This document shows positions 26,150 through 34,378 of a DNA stretch of 64,000 nt, piece after piece. The stretch comes from Aquabacterium sp029268225 (GTDB lineage: Bacteria; Pseudomonadota; Gammaproteobacteria; Burkholderiales; Burkholderiaceae_C), in NCBI RefSeq assembly GCF_037482285.1, contig NZ_JBBEYB010000016.1, forward strand, positions 1 through 64,000, read 5' to 3'. Made by a program: the position numbers and the translations under genes. Within the stretch, counting starts at the first letter, position 1; each line of letters opens with the position of its first letter. The notes beneath the pieces were generated by a model. It saw only the letters and a program-made list of their open reading frames with translations, was not told where the DNA came from and made no database searches.

Positions 26150-27339
26150 GGACTTATTTTAGAGGGTGGGGGAGGCTGGCGGCCCGATCGACTTTCATGC
26201 CCCTCGCGGCCGAAGATGCGCGCCAGCAACCACCCCAGGGCCACGTACGGCCACAAGATGCCAAACCAGCGAGAGAGGCCATGAAAACGGATGAAGCGGC
26301 CCTGCTCCCAGGCCTGCAAGGTCTGGGCATAGTAGGGGTCCAGCGGCGCGAGGTGGATGAGCACGATCAGCACCAACAGCACCAGCACCCCCAACACCGC
26401 ACAGGTCATCCTGCTGCGCTGCACCAGCAGCATGCCGGCGGCGGCCCCCACCAGCAAGCCCACACTGGTGGGCACCGTGACCCAGCTCAGCGCATGGGGC
26501 GGGCCGAAGTTCAAGGCCGCCGACAGCACGCTGGCGCCAATGCCGGCGAGCACCAGCCCCGTCCACATCACCAACCGAGGACGAGGCGAGCGTGCCACGG
26601 CACAGGCCAGGCACAAAGGGGCCAACATGCCGGTGGCCACCGTGAGTGATTCGATGGGCGCCGCCCAGCCCTCCTCGCCCCCAAAGCGGTCGACCTCGGC
26701 CCAGAGGCTGAGCGGATCGTCGGGCAAAAGCCAGGCTTGCCAGGGCGTGCCTGACATCCAGTCGATGAGCGCCAGGCGCAAATGGGGCCACAACTGCCCC
26801 TCACCCAAAGGCAAAGGGGGAGGAAACAGCAAGCCCAGCGGCCACAGCCACAAGAGCACCAGCCCCAGACCGGCTTGGGGAATGAACCAACGCTCACGCA
26901 GGCGATGCCAGCCGTCGACCAAGCCGAGCGCATGGACGGTGACGGCGGCCAGCGTGCCCCAGGCCGCGCCCAGCGTGTTGAGCATCCAGTCGGTGACGGA
27001 AGGCACCCGATTGGGCAGGGTGAACTGGGCGAGCTCCAGCACGTAAGACAGGGCCGACACCGGCAGGAGGGTCAAAGGCACCGCCCACAAGGCAGCACGC
27101 CCACTGCGCAGGTGCGCCAGACACAAAACCAGACCCAAGGGCAAGTAGCCGAGGATGTTGCCCACCAGATCGTTGGCCACCTCATGGCGGTGCTTGGGCA
27201 GGAGCCAGGCAAAGCCGTGCGCGTCTGGCCACTGCCACCCCGTCAAAGGGTGCAAGGTGGCATACACCACCAAGGCCACAGCCACCCAGGTCAGGGGCCA
27301 GGCCGCACTGCGGTGCTCAGGCAAGGTCGACCGGCTCAC
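26146..27339 (-). CDS. VanZ-like membrane protein
   Basis: A 397-residue membrane protein with an N-terminal VanZ-like domain (helices from about residue 12, with LPKHRHEVANDLVGNILGYLPLGLVL and the acidic ELAQFTLPNRVPSVTDWMLNTLGA motif) and a longer C-terminal half with several extra helices. The founding member gives low teicoplanin resistance, but most relatives have no known role. It lies 14 bp after hemJ and overlaps the ferredoxin gene by 4 bases. Confidence 0.85.
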   Translation of the reverse strand: MSRSTLPEHRSAAWPLTWVAVALVVYATLHPLTGWQWPDAHGFAWLLPKHRHEVANDLVGNILGYLPLGLVLCLAHLRSGRAALWAVPLTLLPVSALSYVLELAQFTLPNRVPSVTDWMLNTLGAAWGTLAAVTVHALGLVDGWHRLRERWFIPQAGLGLVLLWLWPLGLLFPPPLPLGEGQLWPHLRLALIDWMSGTPWQAWLLPDDPLSLWAEVDRFGGEEGWAAPIESLTVATGMLAPLCLACAVARSPRPRLVMWTGLVLAGIGASVLSAALNFGPPHALSWVTVPTSVGLLVGAAAGMLLVQRSRMTCAVLGVLVLLVLIVLIHLAPLDPYYAQTLQAWEQGRFIRFHGLSRWFGILWPYVALGWLLARIFGREGHESRSGRQPPPPSKISP

Positions 27340-27353
27340 GCCAGACCGCCCGC

Positions 27354-27800
27354 TCAGCCCACCATGGGCTTGAAAACGACCAGGATGACAATGGCCGCAA
27401 ACAGCAACACCGATGCCTCGTTGAAGACGCGATACCAGCGGTGGGTGCGGCGGTTGTGCAGATCTTCAAACGTGCGCAGCAGACGACGGCAGATGTGGTG
27501 GTAGCCCACCACGCCGAGCACCAGCAACAGCTTGATGTGGATCCAGATCTGCCCCGGTCCCTTGCCGATGCCAAAGTGCAGCCACAGCAGGAGGCCAAGG
27601 ACCAACGCCGGCACCATCAGGATGGTGCTGAATCGATAGAGCTTGCGGGCCATGAGGAGCAGGCGCTCGCGCTCGGCATGGCTGTCAGCCGGCACCATGG
27701 CCAGGTTGACGAACAGGCGCGGCAGGTAAAACAAGCCGGCAAACCAGCTGGCCACGAAGATGATGTGGAGGGCTTTGGCCCAGAGGTAGGCATTGCTCAT
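27354..27800 (-). CDS. hemJ: Protoporphyrinogen oxidase HemJ (CopD/UPF0093 family)
   Basis: A four-helix membrane protein that oxidises protoporphyrinogen IX in heme synthesis in bacteria lacking HemG and HemY. Characteristic parts are AYLWAKALHIIFVASWFAGLFYLPRLFV near the start and HIKLLLVLGVVGYHH in the middle; conserved histidines and the LPRLF motif fit HemJ better than copper CopD. The ATG at 27800 gives 148 residues. hemB, an earlier enzyme of the same pathway, lies divergently 306 bp away. Confidence 0.85.
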   Translation of the reverse strand: MSNAYLWAKALHIIFVASWFAGLFYLPRLFVNLAMVPADSHAERERLLLMARKLYRFSTILMVPALVLGLLLWLHFGIGKGPGQIWIHIKLLLVLGVVGYHHICRRLLRTFEDLHNRRTHRWYRVFNEASVLLFAAIVILVVFKPMVG

Positions 27801-27856
27801 GGCCCGATTATGGCCATCCGCCCCCACGAGGGTCGACGCAAAGTTTTGCAAAGTGC

Positions 27857-27887
27857 AAAAAAAGAGCCCTGGCCATCGGCCAGGGCT
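27857..27887 (-). terminator. Intrinsic terminator of the sRNA candidate
   Basis: A 10-bp perfect stem (agccctggcc / ggccagggct) with a 3-base loop is followed on the minus strand by CT and seven... T residues after the stem. It lies upstream of hemJ, so it cannot serve a known gene. Confidence 0.8.
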
Positions 27888-27969
27888 TGGAAGCCTTCAC
27901 GCTGTCATCACGGTAAGGCACCTGCTCAGGGAGGAAAAGCAGGGAATGAGGCCTTGCGGCGTATCATTC
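27857..27969 (-). ncRNA. Candidate small RNA with an anti-Shine-Dalgarno loop
   Basis: A 113-nt minus-strand transcript is predicted from a promoter (28005-27977) to an intrinsic terminator (27887-27857), inside the hemJ-hemB gap. It folds as four modules. Hairpin 1 (27969-27944) has six-base arms GAATGA/TCATTC and an inner GCC-GCAA-GGC stem with a GNRA loop. Hairpin 2 (27943-27921) has stem CCTGC/GCAGG and the 13-nt loop TTTTCCTCCCTGA. Stem 3 is GCCTT/AAGGC (27919-27893). The terminator stem is 10 bp followed by seven T. The CCTCCC loop could pair with ribosome binding sites, as in anti-SD-loop sRNAs of alpha- and betaproteobacteria. No tRNA, SRP or 6S signature fits. Confidence 0.6.
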
Positions 27970-27976
27970 AGGTGCA

Positions 27977-28005
27977 ATTATAGAGGGGATGCCGCCCCCT
28001 GTCTC
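27977..28005 (-). promoter_or_regulatory. Sigma70-type promoter of the sRNA candidate
   Basis: On the minus strand, GAGACA (28005-28000, four of six -35 bases) precedes a perfect TATAAT (27982-27977) by exactly 17 bp. The start is predicted near 27969, which is the first base of hairpin 1. Confidence 0.6.
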
Positions 28006-28106
28006 TGCGTCGCGCCTCGAAGCGACGCCTGCAGTCAGGAAATTTTGCCGACTTTGGCACTTTTGCACCTTGCGGCGCCCCTGTCACCGATCGAGCGCAC
28101 CTCACC

Positions 28107-29114
28107 ATGACCATCTCGTCCCCCTTCCCCCATCACCGTCCCCGTCGCCTGCGCAAGGATGATTTCTCCCGCCGCCTGGTGCGCGAGCATCACCTGCGTG
28201 CCGACGACCTGATCTATCCGGTGTTCGTGCTGGACCAGGACGAAGGCAGTGAAGCCGTCAGTTCGATGCCAGGCGTCGAGCGCCTGGGACGCAGCGCGCT
28301 GTATGCCGCGGCCGAGCGCTGCCTGACGCTGGGCGTGCCGGTGCTGGCCCTGTTCCCCGTGATCGACGCCTCGCTCAAGACACCGGACGGCCGCGAAGCC
28401 GGCAACCCGGAAGGGCTGGTGCCACGCACCGTGCGCGAACTCAAACGCCGCTTCCCCGAGCTGGGCATCATGACCGACGTGGCCCTGGACCCCTACACCA
28501 GCCACGGCCAGGACGGTCTGCTCGACGAGACCGGCTACATCCTCAACGACGAAACGGTCGAGGTGCTGACCCGCCAGGCGCTGACCCAGGCAGAGGCCGG
28601 TGTGGACATCGTTGCGCCCAGCGACATGATGGACGGACGCATTGGCGCCATCCGTCAGGCGCTGGAGTCACAAAACCTGATCTACACCCGCATCATGGCC
28701 TACAGCGCCAAGTACGCGAGCGCCTTCTACGGCCCCTTCCGCGACGCGGTGGGCTCGGCCGCCAACCTGGGCAAGAGCAACAAGAAGGTCTACCAGATGG
28801 ACCCCGCCAACAGTGACGAGGCCTTGCGAGAAGTCGCCCTCGACATCGAGGAAGGCGCCGACATGGTGATGGTCAAGCCTGGCCTGCCTTACCTGGACAT
28901 CGTGCGCCGCGTGAAGGACACCTTCAAGGTGCCGACCTTTGCCTACCAGGTCAGCGGCGAGTACGCAATGCTCAAGGCCGCCGCGCAAAACGGCTGGCTG
29001 GACCACGACGCCACGATGATGGAGTCGCTGCTGGCCTTCAAGCGCGCCGGTGCCGATGGGGTGCTGACCTACTTCGCGCTGGACGCCGCCGAGCAACTGC
29101 GCCGCCAAGGCTGA
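28107..29114 (+). CDS. hemB: Delta-aminolevulinic acid dehydratase (porphobilinogen synthase)
   Basis: Condenses two aminolevulinate molecules to porphobilinogen, the second common step of heme synthesis. Signature parts are RPRRLRKDDFSRRLVREH, DVALDPYTSHGQDG, PSDMMDGRIGAIR, YSAKYASAFYGPFRDA with one active-site Lys, and MVKPGLPYLD with the Schiff-base Lys. Length is 335 residues. It is divergent from hemJ and 29 bp ahead of a CorA-type gene. Confidence 0.96.
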   Translation: MTISSPFPHHRPRRLRKDDFSRRLVREHHLRADDLIYPVFVLDQDEGSEAVSSMPGVERLGRSALYAAAERCLTLGVPVLALFPVIDASLKTPDGREAGNPEGLVPRTVRELKRRFPELGIMTDVALDPYTSHGQDGLLDETGYILNDETVEVLTRQALTQAEAGVDIVAPSDMMDGRIGAIRQALESQNLIYTRIMAYSAKYASAFYGPFRDAVGSAANLGKSNKKVYQMDPANSDEALREVALDIEEGADMVMVKPGLPYLDIVRRVKDTFKVPTFAYQVSGEYAMLKAAAQNGWLDHDATMMESLLAFKRAGADGVLTYFALDAAEQLRRQG

Positions 29115-29143
29115 TCCGCCCGTGACCTGAGCCTGGGATTGCC

Positions 29144-30373
29144 GTGCGCTTTTTCCTGATCCACGACAGCTTCACCGAACTGCCAGACTGGCCTGCCGCC
29201 CTGCCCCCGCAGGGGTTCCTGTGGGTGACCTGCAGCCGCCGCGTCTTCGAAGTACAGCTTGAGCGCGCGCAACAGCACCTGCAGCGCCTGGCGGGTGGCG
29301 GGCTGGTGGACCTGCACGTCTCCGACCTGCTCAACCCACAGCTGCCTTCGCAGTACGACTACACCTCGTGGTATGACCTGCTGGTGTTTCGCCGCCTGGC
29401 AGCTGGCCAGGGCACCGAGCGCATGTTCCTCGACGAGGAGCGCGGCACCGCATCCAGCGCCAGCCAGGCCCTGGCCGCCATCGACACCAGCCCGGTGGGC
29501 TTTGCAGTGTTCGACCGGGTGCTGCTGACGGTGCACCCCGCCGACTGCTCGGTGCGAGACTTTTTTCAGACACGCTTGAGTCAGCTGGGTCAGAACAGCC
29601 ACGCGTCGGGTGACAACAGCCCGGCGCCGGCGACCGAGTTCTCCCGGCCGGCGCACGACGACGAGGAGGCCCACCTGGGCGTCGACCCGCACCTGATTGA
29701 AGAGCATCACCTCGCGGGTCTGGCGCACGGGCATCGCACAGAGGGCCGTGGCCCGTCACGCCTGCCGCCCAGCCCGGCCGACCTGATGCTGCGCATCGTC
29801 AACCACATGGTCGACAGCTACCTGGACCTGCGCCGGCTGTTGACACGCCAACTGGGCTATCTGCAGCAGGACATGCTGCGTAGCAGCGGGCGCTTCCGCC
29901 ACTGGCAGGCGTTGCTGGCCTCGCGCAACACCCTGCACATGCTGGAAGACATCTGCGAAGACCAGCGCAGCGCCCTGCAGGAGTGGATCGACGCGCTGGA
30001 AGACTGGCCGATGCCCACCGATCCGGTGGCAGCGCGCGAACGCGAGGTGCTGCGGGTGCGCTCGCGCGACGTGCAGGAGCACATCGAGCGGGTGCTCAAC
30101 CATGTGCGCCGGCTAGAGACCTCGTCCGAGAGCGCGGTGCAGATGCACTTTTCGCTGCAAGGCAGCCGCACCAACGCCATCATGCGCACCCTGACGGTGT
30201 TGACGGCCATCTTCCTGCCACTCAACCTGATCACCGGCGTGTTCGGCATGAACTTCGACGCGCTGCCACTGATCCACGCCAGCCATGGCTTCTGGCTGGC
30301 CTTCGGCCTGATGGCCCTGGTGGTGGTGATGCTGGTGTGGTGGTTCCGGCGCAACCGCTACTTGGGCGATTGA
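29144..30373 (+). CDS. CorA-family divalent metal transporter
   Basis: An inner-membrane channel for Mg2+, Co2+ or related ions. The 409-residue protein has a large N-terminal cytoplasmic domain with a long helix, and two C-terminal membrane helices separated by the diagnostic GMN motif (GVFGMNFDALP). The end RRNRYLGD is typical. A variable acidic/histidine-rich insert (HDDEEAHLGVDPHLIEEHHLAG) lies near residue 175 and could bind metal. GTG start at 29144, 29 bp after hemB. Confidence 0.9.
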   Translation: MRFFLIHDSFTELPDWPAALPPQGFLWVTCSRRVFEVQLERAQQHLQRLAGGGLVDLHVSDLLNPQLPSQYDYTSWYDLLVFRRLAAGQGTERMFLDEERGTASSASQALAAIDTSPVGFAVFDRVLLTVHPADCSVRDFFQTRLSQLGQNSHASGDNSPAPATEFSRPAHDDEEAHLGVDPHLIEEHHLAGLAHGHRTEGRGPSRLPPSPADLMLRIVNHMVDSYLDLRRLLTRQLGYLQQDMLRSSGRFRHWQALLASRNTLHMLEDICEDQRSALQEWIDALEDWPMPTDPVAAREREVLRVRSRDVQEHIERVLNHVRRLETSSESAVQMHFSLQGSRTNAIMRTLTVLTAIFLPLNLITGVFGMNFDALPLIHASHGFWLAFGLMALVVVMLVWWFRRNRYLGD

Positions 30374-30381
30374 TCAGGCGG

Positions 30382-31269
30382 TCATCCGGGCGATTGAGCC
30401 CGCGACTGCATCAACACCTCGCGCGCCAGGCACAGGTCATCCCAGGCCAGAGCCTTGTCAGCCGGTGAGCGCAAGAGGTAGGCGGGGTGGTAGGTAACGA
30501 TGACGGGCACCCCCTGCACCTGGTGCACCCGGCCCCGCAGCTTGCCCAAGGGTTCGCTGGACTTGAGCAGCGACTGCACGGCAAAACGCCCCATGGCCAG
30601 CACCACACGGGGCTGCACCAGCGCCATCTGACGCAGGAGGTAGGGTTCGCACTGCGCCACCTCTTGCGGCAAGGGGTTGCGGTTGGCCGGTGGGCGGCAC
30701 TTGAGCACGTTGGCAATGAAGACCTGCTGCGCAGCCGGAGCCTCGGCCCGTGTCAGGCCAACGGCTTCGAGCATGCGATCGAGGAGTTCGCCGGCGCGGC
30801 CCACGAAGGGCTCGCCGCGCTTGTCCTCCTGTTCACCGGGCGCTTCGCCCACGATCATCCAGTCAGCTTCGATGTGGCCGACGCCGAACACCGTGTGGGT
30901 ACGGCTCTGGCTGAGTGAACAAGCCTGACAGCCAGCCACCGCGGCGCGCAGTGCCGCCCAGTCCATCGCCTCAACGCCCGCTGGGCGCGCGCCCAGCACC
31001 ACCTCGGCGGGCGGGTCGCTACGCCGGGGCGACGATGCCGCGGTCGCATGAGCAGGCACCGACAGGGGCTCAGGGCGAGTGCCCTGGGGAGCAGGTCGGG
31101 CGGCCAAAGAACCGGCCGCCGCACTCACCACAGCGGATGGGGTCTCGGCGACGTGGGACGCGCTGGCTTGGGCAGGGGGCGCAGCATCGACGGCCTCCGG
31201 CTCGACCGGCCAGAACGCCGGGACGCCCATCTCGCGCAGCATGGCGCGCTGACGCTCAGTCCACCGCAC
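30382..31269 (-). CDS. Type 4 uracil-DNA glycosylase
   Basis: Removes uracil from DNA in base excision repair and binds a 4Fe-4S cluster. The family GEAPGEQEDKRGEPFVGRAGELLD motif and NVLKCRPPANRNP are present, with cluster cysteines in CQACSLSQSRT and later. An unusual Ala/Pro-rich linker of about 70 residues precedes the domain. The second GTG (31269) is preferred because GGGGAGG lies six bases upstream; the frame could begin at 31275. It overlaps the end of tsaB-rimI by 14 bases. Its end lies 8 bp from the convergent CorA gene. Confidence 0.9.
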   Translation of the reverse strand: MRWTERQRAMLREMGVPAFWPVEPEAVDAAPPAQASASHVAETPSAVVSAAAGSLAARPAPQGTRPEPLSVPAHATAASSPRRSDPPAEVVLGARPAGVEAMDWAALRAAVAGCQACSLSQSRTHTVFGVGHIEADWMIVGEAPGEQEDKRGEPFVGRAGELLDRMLEAVGLTRAEAPAAQQVFIANVLKCRPPANRNPLPQEVAQCEPYLLRQMALVQPRVVLAMGRFAVQSLLKSSEPLGKLRGRVHQVQGVPVIVTYHPAYLLRSPADKALAWDDLCLAREVLMQSRAQSPG

Positions 31270-32494
31270 GGGCACCCTCCCCGAGGTCCATGTCCCGACG
31301 CATCACCAAGGCATCCTCACGCCCGTCGGGGGCCGGGTAGTACTGCTTGCGCCGCCCCACCTCGACAAAGCCTTCACGGGCATAGAGGGTGCGTGCGCGG
31401 TCGTTGCTGGGGCGAACCTCCAGCCACAGCAAACCGGCGCCGCGCGCGCGACAGCGCTCGTACAGCAGGCCCAGCATGGCTCGTGCGATGCCCTGCCCCT
31501 GATGAGCGCGTCCCACGGCAATGTTGAGCAGATGGAGTTCATCGGCACCGTCCATGGCCACACACACCGCGACCACGCGACCGGTGGCAGCCTCGCAGCG
31601 CACCCGCATCCAGTAGCCCGATCGCAGCGACGAGCGGTAGTTGTCCTCCGTCCAGGCATGCAGGGGATGCGCGCATGCCTCGTGTTCCATGGCGAGCACC
31701 GCCGGGATGTCGGCCTCCGTCATCAGGCGGTCGGTGTACCGCGGCGCCTGGGCCACCGCCATGCGCTCGGCCGTGGTTTGCGCCACCTTGTCACGCACAT
31801 AACGCGGCAGAGCCAGGGCCACATCCACGGTGTCGCCGCGCGACCAGGCACGCCGCGACAGGCTCGCCAAGGCGCGCCCTCGTGGGGCGGCCGTGAGCGC
31901 ACCCAACACCGACATGCCCTGCCCGCCGAGCGGCGCAAACCGTTCCGGATACGCTTGCAGCGCATTGCCACACAGACGCAGGCCGGCCGCCACCTGCCCC
32001 CCTTGGGCCCATCGGGACACCGGCTCACCCAAGGGCCACAGTTGTGCCGTTTGCGCCACCAGCCAGTCCTCGCCGCTCCAGGTGAAAGCGCCGACATACA
32101 ACTCGTCCATGCGGGCATCCTGCAACACCCACACCTCCGTTCCGGGCGGGCAGTCCTGCGGCGCCTGCTGTCGGGCATCTTCGGCCACGGCCATCAGGGT
32201 GTCGAGCACGATCACCGGGCAGCCGGCGCCCAGCGCCAGCCCTTGCGTGACCGAGCAGGCTGTGCGCAAGCCCGTGAAAGCGCCAGGGCCGCTGCCGAAC
32301 GCGATGGCGTCGAGGTCGGTCCAAGCCAGACCCGCCGTGCGCATCAGCCCCTGCAGCGCTGGCAACAGCTGCGCAGAAGCCTGCGCCCCACCCGCCAAAT
32401 CCAGCACCTGTACGACGCCCCCCACGGCCAGCGCGGCATGGACACGGTCGGTGGCGGTATCAAGGGCGAGCAGAGCGGGGGTGGCAGCAGACAT
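31256..32494 (-). CDS. tsaB-rimI: Fused TsaB (t6A complex subunit) - RimI (ribosomal protein acetyltransferase)
   Basis: One 412-residue frame encodes two usually separate proteins. Residues 1-240 are TsaB, the inactive ASKHA partner of TsaD in making the universal t6A tRNA base (ALLALDTATDRVHAAL, FGSGPGAFTGLRTACSVTQGLA). Residues about 255-405 are a GNAT acetyltransferase of RimI type that acetylates ribosomal protein S18 (ADIPAVLAMEHEACAHPLHAWTEDNYRSSL, VGRAHQGQGIARAML, LEVRPSNDRARTLYAREGF). This fusion is known in Burkholderiales. The ATG at 32494 is the first that gives a TsaB N terminus. The threonylcarbamoyl-AMP synthase gene is 3 kb away. Confidence 0.93.
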   Translation of the reverse strand: MSAATPALLALDTATDRVHAALAVGGVVQVLDLAGGAQASAQLLPALQGLMRTAGLAWTDLDAIAFGSGPGAFTGLRTACSVTQGLALGAGCPVIVLDTLMAVAEDARQQAPQDCPPGTEVWVLQDARMDELYVGAFTWSGEDWLVAQTAQLWPLGEPVSRWAQGGQVAAGLRLCGNALQAYPERFAPLGGQGMSVLGALTAAPRGRALASLSRRAWSRGDTVDVALALPRYVRDKVAQTTAERMAVAQAPRYTDRLMTEADIPAVLAMEHEACAHPLHAWTEDNYRSSLRSGYWMRVRCEAATGRVVAVCVAMDGADELHLLNIAVGRAHQGQGIARAMLGLLYERCRARGAGLLWLEVRPSNDRARTLYAREGFVEVGRRKQYYPAPDGREDALVMRRDMDLGEGARAVD

Positions 32495-32525
32495 GGCAGG
32501 GAGTGTAGCGAGTGCGCTGCCTTCT

Positions 32526-34040
32526 ATGATGTGGGCCATGCGCAGTCTGCGATTGTCCCCTGCTTCCCGAATCCTCCCCGCCGCACGGCCCACGCCGCGG
32601 CGCTTGGCCTGGGGCCTGCTGCTGTGGGGGTGCGCCACAGCCGGGGCGCAAAGCCCGCACCCCGCCTCGCCTTCGTCTTTGCCCGCGCCGGTGACGTCCG
32701 CCTTGCAAGCCCAAGGTATTCCCGCTGAAGCAGTGTCGCTGTGGGTGGCCCCCGTGGAGGGGGGGGCGCCTCGCCTGCAGCACCTCAGCGAGACGCTGCG
32801 GCCGGCGGCCTCGGTGATGAAGCTGTTCACCACCGGCGCCGCGCTGCGCACCCTCGGGCCCGCCTGGACCTGGCAGACCGACGTCGCGCTGACCGGCACC
32901 CTGCGACCGGACGGCACGCTGACGGGCTCGGTTCATGTGCGTGGCAGCGGTGACCCGAGCCTGCGCATGGAGCAGGTGTCCCTGATGCTGTCACGCTGGC
33001 GGGGGGCAGGTCTGCGCCACATCCAGGGCGACATCGTGCTGGACCGCACCGCCTTCCAACTGCCCTCGCACGACCCCTGGGCGTTCGATGGCAAGGGCCT
33101 TCGCCCCTACAACGCCGGCCCGGACGCCCTGCTGCTCAACCACCAGGCCGTCACCCTGCACCTGATGCCCGATGCGGCCCGCCCCGGGCAGGTTCGCGTG
33201 GCGCTGGAGCCGCCACTGGCCAGCGTGACCGTGGAGGCCGAGCTCACCCCTGACACCCGCAGTGCCTGTGGCGACTGGCGCGCTGCATTGGACCTGCAAA
33301 TAAACCCGGCGCCCGGCTGGCCTCAGCACCACCTGTCACCCTGGCGGGTGCGCGTGCGCGGGCCCTATCCGCTGAGTTGCGGCGCCCAGACGTGGCCCGT
33401 GCTGTGGCCAGGGGCCAACGGCGATGACTTCGCCGCCCGCTTGCTGACGCAGACCTGGCGGCAACTGGGCGGCGAGCTGGACGGCCAGGTTCGCTCCGGT
33501 GCCTGGCCCGCTGACGCCGGCATCTGGCAAAGCTGGACCTCCGAACCGCTGGCCGAGGTGGTGCGTGACATCAACAAATTCAGCAACAACGTGATGGCAC
33601 GGCAACTGTTTCTGACCCTGGGGGGCGCAGAGGCCACCGCCCGCACGGTGCGCGAAACGACCGCCACCAGCACCCCCTCCCCCTGCGGCCCGGCGCAGTT
33701 GGTGCTCGACAACGGTTCGGGGCTGTCGCGCACGGAGGGCAGCACGGCCTTGTGCCTGGGGCAGTGGCTGCAAGCGCTGTGGGCCAGCCCCACCATGCCC
33801 GACCTGATGGCCTCCCTGCCCTTGACCGGGGTGGACGGCACCGCGCGACGCTGGCAAGGCGCCGCCGGCCACGCGCGCGTCAAAACCGGCTCACTGTCCG
33901 GCGTGGCGGCGGTGGCGGGCTATGTGGACGGCAAGAGCGGCCGACGCCATGTGGTGGTCGGCCTCATTCAGCACCCGGATGCCGCGCAAGCACGGCCCGT
34001 GCTGGACGCCCTGTTGAGCTGGGCCCGACAAGATCAATGA
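32526..34040 (+). CDS. dacB: D-alanyl-D-alanine carboxypeptidase/endopeptidase (PBP4)
   Basis: A periplasmic PBP of peptidase family S13. A signal peptide precedes AQSPHP. All motifs are present: SVMK (Ser96, Lys99), SNN in NKFSNNVMARQLF and KTG in RVKTGSLSGVAAVAGY. The long insert between SxxK and SxN is typical of PBP4. Three close Met codons (32526, 32529, 32538) make the exact start uncertain. It is divergent from tsaB-rimI with a gap of only 31 bp. Confidence 0.92.
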   Translation: MMWAMRSLRLSPASRILPAARPTPRRLAWGLLLWGCATAGAQSPHPASPSSLPAPVTSALQAQGIPAEAVSLWVAPVEGGAPRLQHLSETLRPAASVMKLFTTGAALRTLGPAWTWQTDVALTGTLRPDGTLTGSVHVRGSGDPSLRMEQVSLMLSRWRGAGLRHIQGDIVLDRTAFQLPSHDPWAFDGKGLRPYNAGPDALLLNHQAVTLHLMPDAARPGQVRVALEPPLASVTVEAELTPDTRSACGDWRAALDLQINPAPGWPQHHLSPWRVRVRGPYPLSCGAQTWPVLWPGANGDDFAARLLTQTWRQLGGELDGQVRSGAWPADAGIWQSWTSEPLAEVVRDINKFSNNVMARQLFLTLGGAEATARTVRETTATSTPSPCGPAQLVLDNGSGLSRTEGSTALCLGQWLQALWASPTMPDLMASLPLTGVDGTARRWQGAAGHARVKTGSLSGVAAVAGYVDGKSGRRHVVVGLIQHPDAAQARPVLDALLSWARQDQ

Positions 34041-34056
34041 AGAAAGCTGCCCCACC

Positions 34057-34344
34057 GTGAACGCCCTGCAAGCCCTGCTGCCCCTGACGCCCACCGCCAT
34101 CGAATGGATCGGCACCTGTGCCGCCATCCTGACCACGGGCTCGTTCATCCCTCAGGCTTGGCTGATTTTCCGCACCCGGCAGGTCGAGGGGATTTCGGTG
34201 GGCATGTACAGCGCCTTCACCGCGGGGGTGGCGCTGTGGCTGGCCTATGGCGTGGCGATGGGTTCATGGCCCATCACCGTCGCCAATGCGATCACCTTGA
34301 CGCTGGCGTCGGCCATTTTGGTGATGCGTTTGCGGTTTCGCTGA
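34057..34344 (+). CDS. SemiSWEET sugar transporter
   Basis: A 95-residue, three-helix membrane protein of the MtN3/saliva family that works as a dimer to move sugars. The PQ motif (GSFIPQAWLIFRTRQVEGISVGMY) sits between helices 1 and 2. GTG start 17 bp after dacB. It ends at a hairpin shared with the convergent GDSL gene. Confidence 0.88.
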   Translation: MNALQALLPLTPTAIEWIGTCAAILTTGSFIPQAWLIFRTRQVEGISVGMYSAFTAGVALWLAYGVAMGSWPITVANAITLTLASAILVMRLRFR

Positions 34345-34345
34345 A

Positions 34346-34369
34346 GCCGCACGCGGACTGGCGTGCGGC
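34346..34369. terminator. Hairpin between SemiSWEET and the GDSL gene
   Basis: A perfect 9-bp GC-rich stem (gccgcacgc / gcgtgcggc) with a 6-base loop lies in the 34-bp gap of two convergent genes. It lacks a T tract, so termination by it is only likely. Confidence 0.5.
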
Positions 34370-34378
34370 CACGCGTCA

